Source: Pseudomonas parafulva NBRC 16636 = DSM 17004 (lineage in GTDB: Bacteria > Pseudomonadota > Gammaproteobacteria > Pseudomonadales > Pseudomonadaceae). From it: a stretch of DNA of 64,000 bases. A program made the translations under genes and the position numbers. The stretch covers positions 124,001 through 188,000 of the forward strand of contig NZ_BBIU01000017.1 of NCBI RefSeq assembly GCF_000730645.1, written 5' to 3'. The notes under the pieces were generated by a model, which was not told where the DNA came from, ran no database searches, and saw nothing but the letters and a program-made list of their open reading frames with translations. Positions 41,782 through 50,195 of the stretch are shown here, piece by piece; position 1 is the first letter of the stretch; each line of letters begins with the position of its first letter.

Positions 41782-42747
41782 ATGAAGCTTACTGAAATGT
41801 TACTAGATAAAGATACGCTATTCCAAATTTACGACTCCTTGCCTGTCGCCTCATGCTTAATCAGTCGATCTCTAGCATTCGTGACCGCCAACAGGCAATA
41901 TGCCAACCTTATGAGAACGCCACTTGAAAGTATAGTTGGACGCAGCATGATTGGTCTAAATCCACCAGAACATATTGCCAACGTTCGTCGAGACTTTGAG
42001 GAGCTAGACCAAGGAAAAACGATTAAAGACCATGAAATACAACTATGGGACGGGACGTATTTAGTTGCTGTCTGTCCAATTTATGACAACCGCACTGCAT
42101 CAGTCGCGGCCATTTCAGTAACATTAACCAATATCACTCGACACAAAAACATCGAGACGCGTCTTACAGGTTTAGTAGGCAAACTGATTACAGAGAACAA
42201 AGGTATCCGCCGCCTATCGGAAACCGATGCACTCACGATGCTTGGTAACCGCAGAGCTTTTGACTCATACCTCGAAAAGTCAATCAGAAACAGCCAGAGA
42301 CGTGGCTCGCCAATCTCGCTATTAATGATGGACGTTGATAATTTCAAGCCCTATAACGATCTCTATGGGCACCTAGCAGGGGATCAGTGTCTAAAACGGA
42401 TCGCAGCATCATTTGGCAGTTCCCTACGACGTCCTTATGACGTGGCGGCGAGATACGGAGGTGAGGAATTTGCAGCGATACTGCCGAACACGCCAGACAC
42501 CAGCGCCGCTACCATTGCACACTCCATACAAAACACGATCGCGACTCTGAATATGCCACACCCAGGAAGCCTATATGGATTTGTAACCCTGAGCATTGGA
42601 ATATCAACGTACCATCCAAGCCCCAAGTTCAAACGCGAGATTCGCGATATCGCTGGAAAATTACTTGAAGCCGCGGACACCGCCCTGTATCAAGCTAAAG
42701 AGAGCGGCAGAAATAGAGTTGTCACTCAAGCGCTCGAGCTGCATTAA
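41782..42747 (+). CDS. PAS-GGDEF diguanylate cyclase
   Basis: 321 residues from the ATG at 41782; a longer frame from 41671 lacks a ribosome site. PAS domain about 15-120 (LPVASCLISRSLAFVTANRQYANLM); GGDEF domain about 150-315 with the intact active site RYGGEEF and an RPYD inhibitory site five residues ahead of it, so product inhibition is likely. Soluble; makes cyclic di-GMP. Codon use is visibly more AT-rich than the flanking genes, suggesting recent arrival. It is the last gene before tRNA-Cys. Confidence 0.9.
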   Translation: MKLTEMLLDKDTLFQIYDSLPVASCLISRSLAFVTANRQYANLMRTPLESIVGRSMIGLNPPEHIANVRRDFEELDQGKTIKDHEIQLWDGTYLVAVCPIYDNRTASVAAISVTLTNITRHKNIETRLTGLVGKLITENKGIRRLSETDALTMLGNRRAFDSYLEKSIRNSQRRGSPISLLMMDVDNFKPYNDLYGHLAGDQCLKRIAASFGSSLRRPYDVAARYGGEEFAAILPNTPDTSAATIAHSIQNTIATLNMPHPGSLYGFVTLSIGISTYHPSPKFKREIRDIAGKLLEAADTALYQAKESGRNRVVTQALELH

Positions 42748-42848
42748 CAGCGACACGCTTACTTTTCCCATTCAACCCAATGGCGCGAGAGGTGATAGGC
42801 CCAACCCCATAGAAGACTGATGCGGAAAGCTTGGACTTCCCCGCCAAC

Positions 42849-42886
42849 AAAGAAAAACCCCGCAGACGCTAATCTGCGGGGCTTTC
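42849..42886 (-). terminator. terminator of tRNA-Cys
   Basis: CCCCGCAGA, loop CGCTAA, TCTGCGGGG; read on the minus strand it is followed by TTTTTCTTT. It lies six bases beyond the tRNA-Cys 3' end. Confidence 0.88.
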
Positions 42887-42891
42887 GAATA

Positions 42892-42965
42892 TGGAGGCCG
42901 AGGTCGGAATCGAACCGGCGTAGACGGATTTGCAATCCGGAGCATAACCACTTTGCTACTCGGCC
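42892..42965 (-). tRNA. tRNA-Cys (anticodon GCA)
   Basis: 74 bases with encoded CCA. The acceptor GGCCGAG pairs with CTCGGCC, the anticodon stem CGGA/TCCG encloses TTGCAAA, and the T arm is GCCGGTTCGATTCCGAC. It forms the right boundary of the accessory region; no integrase or repeated 3' end was seen, so use as an attachment site is only a possibility. Confidence 0.97.
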
Positions 42966-43119
42966 TCAAAGTTCGGAGTTAGCCGCTTACGCTTCGCTAT
43001 CTCCTTGAAACGCTGACCCTTTTTCAAAGTTCGCTGCGTTTCGATGGGCGCCATTATGTCTGCATTCGTTTCACCTTGCAACCCCCTGATCGAAAAAAAA
43101 TTTCAACAGGTTCAAGGTG

Positions 43120-44139
43120 TTAGCGCAGGCGGTTGAGTTTGCTCCACAACCCTACCACCGCGTTCTCGACCGTGCCGCTGGCAGCCATGCCGATGCGCTC
43201 CTGCAGACTCTTGCGCTCTGCGTAGTGCAGGTGGAACACGTTGGCGGTGCGGGCGCGGTCGCTGATGTACTCGTCGCTGGTTTGCAGGGCATCCACCAGT
43301 TGGCGGTTGAGCGCCGAGACGCCTAGCCAGACTTCGCCAGTGGCTACCTCATCGATGTGCAGTTGCGGACGATAACGGGCGACAAAGTCCTTGAACAACT
43401 GATGGGTGACGTCGAGGTCTTCCTGGAATTTTTCCCGGCCCTTTTCGGTATTTTCACCCAACACGGTAAGGGTGCGTTTGTACTCACCGGCGGTCAGCAC
43501 CTCGACGTCGATGTCGTGCTTCTTCAGCAGGCGGTTCACGTTGGGCAACTGGGCAACCACGCCGATCGAACCGAGCACGGCAAAGGGTGCGCTGATGATC
43601 TTCTCGCCGATGCAGGCCATCATGTAACCACCGCTGGCCGCCACCTTGTCGATGCACACCGTGAGCGGTATGCCCGCCTGCCGGATGCGTGCCAACTGCG
43701 AGGCTGCCAGGCCATAGCTGTGCACGAGGCCGCCGCCGCTTTCCAGCCGCAGTACCACCTCGTCCCGCGGGGTGGCGAGGGTGAGCAGCGCGGTAATTTC
43801 GTTACGCAGGCTTTCGGTGGCAGAGGCTTTGATATCGCCGTCGAAATCCAGCACGTAAACCCGGCCTTTATCGTCAGCCTTGCCCTTCTTGACCTTCTTT
43901 TCCGCCTTGCCTTGCTGTTTACGCAAGGCCTTGAGCTCGGCTTTGTCGAACAGGCCTGACTCCAGGCGTTCGCGCAAATCCTTGTAGAAATCGTTCAGCT
44001 TTGTAACCTGCAAATGCCCACCCGATTTGCGCCGGCCCTTGCCGCGCAGGCCGGCGACAGCCGAAAGCACCACCAGAATGGCAATGACCAGGGTGGCGGT
44101 TTTGGCGAGAAAGCTTGCGTATTCGGCAAGAAACTCCAC
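43120..44139 (-). CDS. sohB: inner-membrane serine protease SohB (S49 family)
   Basis: 339 residues from the GTG at 44137-44139, chosen for the AAGGAG five bases upstream and the family start EFLAEYASFLAKTATLV. One N-terminal membrane segment (about 9-30); a charged linker with KKVKKGKADDKG; then the SppA-like domain with nucleophile Ser in VAASGGYMMA and general-base Lys in TAGEYKRTL. It degrades membrane or secreted peptides from the periplasmic side. Divergent from the histidine phosphatase gene. Confidence 0.9.
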   Translation of the reverse strand: MEFLAEYASFLAKTATLVIAILVVLSAVAGLRGKGRRKSGGHLQVTKLNDFYKDLRERLESGLFDKAELKALRKQQGKAEKKVKKGKADDKGRVYVLDFDGDIKASATESLRNEITALLTLATPRDEVVLRLESGGGLVHSYGLAASQLARIRQAGIPLTVCIDKVAASGGYMMACIGEKIISAPFAVLGSIGVVAQLPNVNRLLKKHDIDVEVLTAGEYKRTLTVLGENTEKGREKFQEDLDVTHQLFKDFVARYRPQLHIDEVATGEVWLGVSALNRQLVDALQTSDEYISDRARTANVFHLHYAERKSLQERIGMAASGTVENAVVGLWSKLNRLR

Positions 44140-44336
44140 GTTGACTCCTTTGAATTGCTGCGCCATCTGGCGCGTAACTGTAGCAAGCATACCGGTGCGC
44201 CTGGGGTGCCGCCAGCGGTTGCAAATGCCGGCAACACCTTTCAAACAACCTTTTCAAACGCTTGTATGTTTTTCGTTGACAGCCCGATTTTCGCGTCCTA
44301 ACCTCGGCAGCAATCACCAACAGGCCGGACGCTTAC

Positions 44337-45047
44337 GTGGGCAACCTTTACCTGATCAGACATGGCCAAGCTTCTTTCGGTGCGGATGACTACGATGTCC
44401 TTTCGCCCGTCGGCGTCCGTCAGAGCCAGGCACTGGGTGAACACCTAGCTCAATTGGGCCTGCGCCTGGACCGCTGCGTGGCTGGCGACCTGCGCCGCCA
44501 GCAGGACACCGCCCGGCTCGCACTTCAAGCGTTGCATCACGGGGGTCCAGCCGTGCCGGCCATTGAGACCGACGCTGCGTTCAACGAGTTCGATGCCGAC
44601 GGGGTGATTCGCACCCTATTGCCAGGCTTGATGGCAGACGAGCCCAATGCACTAGACGTTTTGCGGGACTGCGCCAACAACCGAAGCGAATTCCAACGGT
44701 TGTTCGCCATCATGGTTCAACGCTGGCACCGTGGTGAGCATGCCTTGGATGGCCTGGAAAGCTGGGCTGCATTCATCAGGCGTGTACAGGGCGGCCTGGA
44801 TCGTGTGCTGGATGGTGCGGGCAGCGGCGACAATATCGCCATTTTCACCTCAGGCGGCACCATCGCTGCCCTGTTGCACCTCATTACAGGCGTTACCCCG
44901 GATCAGGCCTTTGCCCTGAACTGGCAGATAATCAACACCTCGCTCACCCAGGTTAAATTCCGCGGGCGCGAGGTGGCACTGGCTTCCTTCAACAGCCAGG
45001 CACATGTGCAGCTGTTGAGGACACCGTCGCTTGTCACCTATCGATAA
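44337..45047 (+). CDS. histidine phosphatase family protein
   Basis: 236 residues from a GTG start. LIRHGQASFG carries the phospho-accepting His (RHG), with a second active-site Arg in GDLRRQQDTA and the late His-equivalent near IFTSGGTIAALL. It resembles the SixA/PhoE-like group and lies ahead of SCP2, phosphotransferase and SDR genes, a set that I recall as conserved in pseudomonads and probably involved in lipid or acyl-CoA metabolism. Confidence 0.87.
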   Translation: MGNLYLIRHGQASFGADDYDVLSPVGVRQSQALGEHLAQLGLRLDRCVAGDLRRQQDTARLALQALHHGGPAVPAIETDAAFNEFDADGVIRTLLPGLMADEPNALDVLRDCANNRSEFQRLFAIMVQRWHRGEHALDGLESWAAFIRRVQGGLDRVLDGAGSGDNIAIFTSGGTIAALLHLITGVTPDQAFALNWQIINTSLTQVKFRGREVALASFNSQAHVQLLRTPSLVTYR

Positions 45048-45104
45048 GCCCCGGCTTGCAGTGTCCCCTCGGGGACGTGAAAACCACTCTATAAGGAATG
45101 CACC

Positions 45105-45422
45105 ATGACCTCCGTAGCTGATGCCGTTAAAAAGATGCAAGAGAAGTTCAACCCATCCGCTGCCGCCGGCCTGGACCTGGTGTTCGGCTTTAACATCACC
45201 GACGAAGACAAGCACTACGCCTTGATCGTCAAGGATGGCACTTGCGCGTTGCAGGAGGGTGAAAACCCGGACGCCAATTGCACCTTGGTAATGGACAGCG
45301 AAACCCTCAAAGGTATCGTCAGCGGTGAAACCGACGGCATGCAGGCGTTCATGGGCGGCAAACTGCGCGTTGAGGGCGACATGATGCTGTCGATGAAACT
45401 GAGCGAACTGTTCCCGTCCTGA
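45105..45422 (+). CDS. SCP2 sterol-binding domain protein
   Basis: 105 residues, a single SCP2 domain: VADAVKKMQEKFNPSAAAGLDLVFGFNIT at the start and the MDSETLKGIVSGETDGMQAFMGGKLRVEGDM core. It binds acyl chains or acyl-CoA in the cytoplasm. The ATG follows AAGGA. It lies 57 bases after the phosphatase gene and ends at a strong terminator. Confidence 0.9.
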   Translation: MTSVADAVKKMQEKFNPSAAAGLDLVFGFNITDEDKHYALIVKDGTCALQEGENPDANCTLVMDSETLKGIVSGETDGMQAFMGGKLRVEGDMMLSMKLSELFPS

Positions 45423-45445
45423 TATCAGGGCCGCAACAGCGCAGA

Positions 45446-45476
45446 AACCGAAGCCAGCCTGGCTTCGGTTTTTTTT
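45446..45476 (+). terminator. terminator after the SCP2 gene
   Basis: AACCGAAGCCAG, loop CC, TGGCTTCGGTT, then TTTTTTTT. A strong intrinsic terminator. Confidence 0.95.
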
Positions 45477-45614
45477 CGCCCAAAAAGCGCCACGCATCAA
45501 CCCCGTTGATTCACCGGCAACACCCCGACCAATGAGCCACTGGCACGCTTGTTCCACTAGCTGATTGCCATTAGATTGCAAAATAGTCCTTGCGAGCGAG
45601 AATAAGGAAACCCC

Positions 45615-46682
45615 ATGACGCTCACCGATCAGTCAGCGCAGGTCCGCCCAGGGGAAGAGCTCGATGCCGCCCTCATCGATCAGTACCTCAAGGCACACAT
45701 CCAGGGCCTCGGCGGCATGCCAAAGGTCAGCCAGTTCCCAGGGGGCGCGTCCAACCTTACCTACCTGATCAGCTACCCGGACCGTGATCTCGTCCTGCGT
45801 CGCCCGCCCTTCGGGCAAAAGGCCAAGTCGGCGCATGACATGGGCCGTGAGTTTCGCATCCTCAACCAGCTGAACAGCGGCTTCCCCTACTGCCCCAAGG
45901 CCTATGCCCACTGCACCGATACCGGCCTGATAGGCAGCGAGTTCTATGTGATGGAACGGGTCAAGGGCATTATCCTGCGCTCCGACATCCCTGCAGAACT
46001 GAACCTGGACGCTGCTCGCACCCAGGCCCTGTGCCACAGTTTCATCGATCGGCTGGTCGAACTCCACCAAGTCGACTTTGACGCCTGCGGCCTTGCCGAC
46101 CTGGGCAAGCCTGAAGGTTATGTACAGCGGCAGATCGCCGGCTGGACCAGTCGGTACGAAAAAGCCTTGACCCCCGATGCGCCCCGCTGGCAGCGGGTCA
46201 CGGCCTGGCTGCATGACAAGATGCCCGCCGACCACCCGCAACCGGCCATCGTGCACAACGACTACCGCTTCGACAACGTGATCCTCGACGCCGACAACCC
46301 CATGCAGATCATCGGGGTGCTTGACTGGGAGATGGCCACGTTGGGCGACCCGCTGATGGACTTGGGCAACAGCCTGGCCTACTGGATCGAGGCGGGTGAC
46401 CCAGCCCCGGTGCAACTGATGCGCCGCCAGCCAAGCCATGCACCTGGCATGCTCAGCCGTCGCCAGTTCGTGGAGTATTACGCACAGCGGGCCGGTATCC
46501 CGCTGGACAATTTCGATTATTACTATTGCTACGGGCTGTTCCGCCTGGCGGGCATTGTGCAGCAAATCTACTACCGCTATTTCCACGGGCAAACCCAGGA
46601 CAAGCGCTTTGCCCAGTTCATCCACATGAACCGGCTGCTGGAGCAGATGGCCCTTCAGGTGATCGCAAAATCCAGCCTTTGA
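45615..46682 (+). CDS. phosphotransferase (APH-type) of acyl-CoA metabolism
   Basis: 355 residues. Kinase-like fold: FPGGASNLTYLI, VLRRPP, catalytic loop VHNDYRFDNVIL (Asp), and metal-binding LDWEMATLGDP. It resembles the ACAD10/11-type kinase domain that phosphorylates hydroxyacyl chains. It starts 14 bases after AAGG-like sequence and is followed by an SDR 41 bases later, probably one operon. Confidence 0.88.
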   Translation: MTLTDQSAQVRPGEELDAALIDQYLKAHIQGLGGMPKVSQFPGGASNLTYLISYPDRDLVLRRPPFGQKAKSAHDMGREFRILNQLNSGFPYCPKAYAHCTDTGLIGSEFYVMERVKGIILRSDIPAELNLDAARTQALCHSFIDRLVELHQVDFDACGLADLGKPEGYVQRQIAGWTSRYEKALTPDAPRWQRVTAWLHDKMPADHPQPAIVHNDYRFDNVILDADNPMQIIGVLDWEMATLGDPLMDLGNSLAYWIEAGDPAPVQLMRRQPSHAPGMLSRRQFVEYYAQRAGIPLDNFDYYYCYGLFRLAGIVQQIYYRYFHGQTQDKRFAQFIHMNRLLEQMALQVIAKSSL

Positions 46683-46723
46683 GCCGCCCTTCCTACACCA
46701 AGGCCCATACCAAGGAACGCACC

Positions 46724-47491
46724 ATGTCGCAGACTCAGCTGTTCGACCTCACGGGCAAGATCGCCTTCGTTTCCGGCGCCAGCCGCGGCATCGGCGAGGC
46801 GATTGCGCACCTGCTTGCCCAGCAAGGCGCCCACGTGATTGTTTCCAGCCGCAAACAGGAAGGCTGCCAGCAGGTCGCCGATGCCATCGTGGCAGCGGGC
46901 GGCCAGGCCACCGCCATCCCCTGCCACATTGGTGAACTGGATCAGATCAGCCAGGCGTTCGCAGCCATCCGGCAGCAGTTTGGGCGGCTGGACATTCTGG
47001 TCAATAACGCAGCCACCAACCCCCAGTTCTGCAACGTCCTGGACACCGACCCTGGGGCGTTCCAGAAAACAGTCGACGTGAACATTCGGGGTTACTTCTT
47101 CATGTCGGTTGAGGCGGGCAAGCTGATGCGCGAGCACGGCGCTGGCAGCATCATCAATGTGGCGTCGATCAACGGCGTTTCCCCGGGCCTGTACCAAGGC
47201 ATTTACTCGGTGACCAAAGCTGCCGTCATCAACATGACCAAGGTATTCGCCAAGGAATGCGCACAATTCGGCATACGCTGCAACGCCTTGCTGCCGGGCT
47301 TGACCGACACCAAGTTCGCGTCTGCGCTGGTCAAGAACGAGGCGATACTCAAGGCTGCGCTGCAGCAAATCCCCCTCGAGCGTGTGGCCGACCCCAAGGA
47401 AATGGCAGGGGCTGTGCTGTACCTGGCCAGTGACGCATCCAGCTACACCACAGGCACAGCGCTGAACGTCGACGGCGGTTATCTGGCTTGA
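46724..47491 (+). CDS. short-chain dehydrogenase/reductase
   Basis: 255 residues from the ATG at 46724 (AAGGAACGC upstream); the longer frame belongs to the preceding gene. GASRGIG at 18-24, NNAATNP, catalytic Ser in NVASINGVSP, YSVTKAA (Tyr/Lys), and CNALLPGLTDT. Likely a 3-hydroxyacyl or related dehydrogenase that works with the phosphotransferase upstream. Confidence 0.9.
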   Translation: MSQTQLFDLTGKIAFVSGASRGIGEAIAHLLAQQGAHVIVSSRKQEGCQQVADAIVAAGGQATAIPCHIGELDQISQAFAAIRQQFGRLDILVNNAATNPQFCNVLDTDPGAFQKTVDVNIRGYFFMSVEAGKLMREHGAGSIINVASINGVSPGLYQGIYSVTKAAVINMTKVFAKECAQFGIRCNALLPGLTDTKFASALVKNEAILKAALQQIPLERVADPKEMAGAVLYLASDASSYTTGTALNVDGGYLA

Positions 47492-47530
47492 TCGCGTCAG
47501 CGCTGCCCGAGCCTGGAACCACGGCGCCCG

Positions 47531-47881
47531 TCAAAGGCAGGTGGCGGCCGCCGCGCGGTGCTGCAGGGAAACCCCGTCGTTTTTCTGTGCGTAGTAGTCC
47601 ACCTGCACCCCACCTGCCTGCGGATAAACGTCGACGAACGTCTCGGCCTCACGGGTGTACACGGTAAAACCACCCTGTGGGCGGGGCTCCAGGTAGCCGC
47701 TGGCATCCTGACCGAACACGCGCTCCTCCTGCCAGCCGAACTGGATGCACTGGGCAACCCGGTCCGCTGCCTTTTGCGAGGTGAGCTTGGCGGTGGGCTC
47801 ACCTTTGCGGGCTGCCTCCATGGTCGCCGAAGCACAACCGACCAGCACCAACGCTACGGCCACGGGCAAAATCGCACGCAT
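47531..47881 (-). CDS. small lipoprotein, unknown
   Basis: 116 residues from the ATG at 47879-47881. The signal MRAILPVAVALVLVGC ends in lipobox LVGC (Cys16). The mature protein is beta-rich (GGFTVYTREAETFVDVYPQAGGVQVDYYAQ) with a terminal Cys. A relative of the family seen in the broken gene at 35163 (a QCIQFGWQE segment here, ECIRDAWQN there), in my judgement. Outer-membrane anchored; function unknown. Confidence 0.75.
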   Translation of the reverse strand: MRAILPVAVALVLVGCASATMEAARKGEPTAKLTSQKAADRVAQCIQFGWQEERVFGQDASGYLEPRPQGGFTVYTREAETFVDVYPQAGGVQVDYYAQKNDGVSLQHRAAAATCL

Positions 47882-47997
47882 GTTCAGTCCTCGAAGTCTT
47901 GAAAAAGAACGCGACTCTAGCACTGCCAGCATCGCGAGTGAATTGTGGCGCACGTTGCGCTGTCTGACAGGGAACATGACGCAACAAGGAAATCGCC

Positions 47998-48288
47998 ATG
48001 AAACTGCACTACCTGCTGCTCGCCGCCCTGCCCTGCTTGCCAATGGCCGCCAACGCGGCCACCTCGACAGACGACAGTGTCCAGAACTCCTCCACCCGTA
48101 ACCGGGAATTGAAAGAGGGTGACAAGGTTCCCGATCAATTCAAGCGTGAGGATGCCTCGGTCAAGGACTGGAAAGCCAAAGGGCTGCCGGCGCCTGAAAA
48201 AGAAAGCCACTGGGTGAAGATGCAAGACCATTACGTACTGGTGCAAACCACCAATGGCGTAATCCTGGCTATTCGCCCCGTCCGTTGA
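47998..48288 (+). CDS. RcnB-family periplasmic protein
   Basis: 96 residues. Signal peptide ending ANAA (about residue 21). The C-terminal half has the RcnB pattern of LPAPEKESHWVKMQDHYVLVQTTNGVILAI. RcnB takes part in nickel/cobalt homeostasis in E. coli, but in pseudomonads the family is broad and its function is often unknown. Converges on the diguanylate cyclase at 48289 with no gap. Confidence 0.8.
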   Translation: MKLHYLLLAALPCLPMAANAATSTDDSVQNSSTRNRELKEGDKVPDQFKREDASVKDWKAKGLPAPEKESHWVKMQDHYVLVQTTNGVILAIRPVR

Positions 48289-49449
48289 TCACCCCTGATC
48301 GGCAAGTGCTGCCAGGTGCACGGTGTTGCGCCCGGCAGCCTTGGCCCGGTAGAGCGCCGCATCGGCTTGTGCGAGCAAGCTTGCGGTGCTGTCTTCACGC
48401 CCCGGTTTGCCGCACCACAGGCCCACACTGAAGCGCAGCTCGATCCGGTCACCTGCAAACCAGGCAGGGCTTTGCGCAATCGCCTCGCGCAAGCCGTTCA
48501 CGGCCCCCATGGCTCCGGCATGGTCGGTACCCGGCAGCAGCAGCAAAAACTCTTCACCGCCATACCTGCCAAGGCTGTCCCCTTCACGCAGGCGCTGCTG
48601 CAACTGACGCACGCAGTGGCATAGCACCTCATCCCCGGCCAGATGCCCGTACAGGTCATTGATGCGCTTGAAGTGGTCGATGTCGATCATTGCCACCGCC
48701 AGGTGGGTGGCATTTGCACGGGCCCGGTCCAGCTCAACCGCAAAGCGTTCCAGAATGGCGCGCCGGTTGAAGGTGCCGGTCAGCACGTCGCGCAAGGCCA
48801 GGTGCTGCAAGCGCGACTCGCTGCGCTCCTTGGCCATCAACACCAAGCCGATCGAGTACATCATCACGGTAACGGTGCCGATGGCCACCGAGACGCTTTG
48901 TTTCAGGTTGCTGGTGTCATAACGCATGTCCGCCGCCGTGCCCGTGGCCACCGCCACCACGCGCATGCCCAGGCCCACCAGGCTGATGAGTGCCCCGATC
49001 TGCAGCAGCAGGTGAGCACGCCCGGGCCGCTCGGCATGGCGCCGCGCCCAGTACAGAATCATCGCGCACTGCACCATCAGCACCAGTGTCGCCAGCAACA
49101 TCCGCGGCTCCACGGTGTGCAGCAACAGCATCAGGCCTACCAACATGCACACCGGGATAACGAAGATGGTGCGCCACGGCACCACCTGTTCGCGCACCCT
49201 GAACAAGCTGGCCGTGTAGAGCGCCAGCGCCAGCGACAGCAGGCTGTTGCCCACCCCGTAACTCAGCCACAACGGTGCCACTGCATAAACGGTGTAGCAA
49301 ACATAGGCCAGTGCATGCACCAGCAGCCCGCAACCTGTGAGCAGCAGGTTGTCGCGGGGGCTGCTGCGCCCGACCAGCAACAGGCAGAAAGCCAGAATGG
49401 TTGCGACCAATGCAACGGCGGCGAACAGCGTAGGGGTATGGGCGATCAT
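48289..49449 (-). CDS. membrane diguanylate cyclase (GGDEF)
   Basis: 386 residues. Six to seven hydrophobic helices over about residues 8-215 form a membrane sensor region, followed by a GGDEF domain (about 225-380) with DVLTGTFNRRAI, MIDIDHFKRIND, active site GRYGGEEF and an inhibitory REGD site five residues before it. The stop abuts the RcnB gene. It makes cyclic di-GMP in response to an unknown membrane signal. Confidence 0.92.
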   Translation of the reverse strand: MIAHTPTLFAAVALVATILAFCLLLVGRSSPRDNLLLTGCGLLVHALAYVCYTVYAVAPLWLSYGVGNSLLSLALALYTASLFRVREQVVPWRTIFVIPVCMLVGLMLLLHTVEPRMLLATLVLMVQCAMILYWARRHAERPGRAHLLLQIGALISLVGLGMRVVAVATGTAADMRYDTSNLKQSVSVAIGTVTVMMYSIGLVLMAKERSESRLQHLALRDVLTGTFNRRAILERFAVELDRARANATHLAVAMIDIDHFKRINDLYGHLAGDEVLCHCVRQLQQRLREGDSLGRYGGEEFLLLLPGTDHAGAMGAVNGLREAIAQSPAWFAGDRIELRFSVGLWCGKPGREDSTASLLAQADAALYRAKAAGRNTVHLAALADQG

Positions 49450-49673
49450 CGTGATTCACCAGGTGGCAGGCAGCCGTCTTCATTGCGGCTTGATGTGCAG
49501 TTTAGAGCCCTTCAAGGCACTCGGCCATGACTGGTTGAGACAGAAAGGCCGCTTGCCAGCACCGCCCGTCATGCACACTTCCAGATTGGCACACCTCAGG
49601 AAACCAAATGCACGTTTTGAAGTCCCAGTGGTTAACGTGGATTCGGCCACCTGACTGATTCGAGGTTTCCATC

Positions 49674-50060
49674 ATGCGCCTGACCCTGCCTTCCCTTGCC
49701 CTTGGCCTGCTGCTCTGCCAAGGCGCGTTCGCCGGTGACGGTAGTGCAGCCATTGGCGGTGGCCTGGGGGGCGCCTTGGGCAATGTCGTTGGCCAGCAAC
49801 TCGGGGGCCGTACCGGTGCCGCGATTGGCGCTGGCGTGGGCGGTGCCGCTGGCAGCGCCGTCGGCGCTCCCAAGCGCAACCGTACCAAAGCCGCTGTAGG
49901 CGGTGGCCTGGGCTCAGCAGGCGGCTCCCTTGTCGGCGGCGCGTTGGGTGGCAGCACCGGCTCAACGATCGGTGCAGGCCTGGGCGGCGCGGCTGGCGGC
50001 GCTGTGGGTAACAATATGGGCGACAATGGCGGCAAAAAACACCGCCGCCACCGCCACTGA
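49674..50060 (+). CDS. glycine-zipper envelope protein
   Basis: 128 residues. Signal peptide ending AFA/G (about residue 20). The body consists of glycine-zipper repeats (GGGLGGALGNVVGQQLGG, GAAIGAGVGGAAGSAVG and so on) and a basic His-rich end KKHRRHRH. Such proteins insert in or lie at the outer membrane. The 224 bases before it hold no other gene. Confidence 0.85.
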   Translation: MRLTLPSLALGLLLCQGAFAGDGSAAIGGGLGGALGNVVGQQLGGRTGAAIGAGVGGAAGSAVGAPKRNRTKAAVGGGLGSAGGSLVGGALGGSTGSTIGAGLGGAAGGAVGNNMGDNGGKKHRRHRH

Positions 50061-50072
50061 CACCCTCCGCCT

Positions 50073-50091
50073 GGGGCCGGAATGCGGCCCC
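50073..50091 (+). terminator. possible terminator hairpin
   Basis: GGGGCC and GGCCCC around a seven-base loop, twelve bases after the glycine-zipper stop. No T-run follows, so it is weak. Confidence 0.35.
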
Positions 50092-50195
50092 GGGCAGGCA
50101 AAACCTGCAGCACATCAACACGCCCTTCATCACTTGCTGGCACACTGGTAGCTATCAATGCTTAACGTGCCCTGTGTGAAGGAACACCCCTCCCA

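Noticed and set aside
42892-42965. tRNA-Cys as attachment site of an integrated island
   Set aside because: No integrase gene and no second copy of the tRNA 3' end was found in the window, so the accessory patch cannot be called an integrated element.
45541-45556. Sigma-54-like TGGCACG...TTCC element before the phosphotransferase gene
   Set aside because: The -12 half has C in place of the required G of TTGC, and no enhancer site or sigma-54-type gene context supports it.
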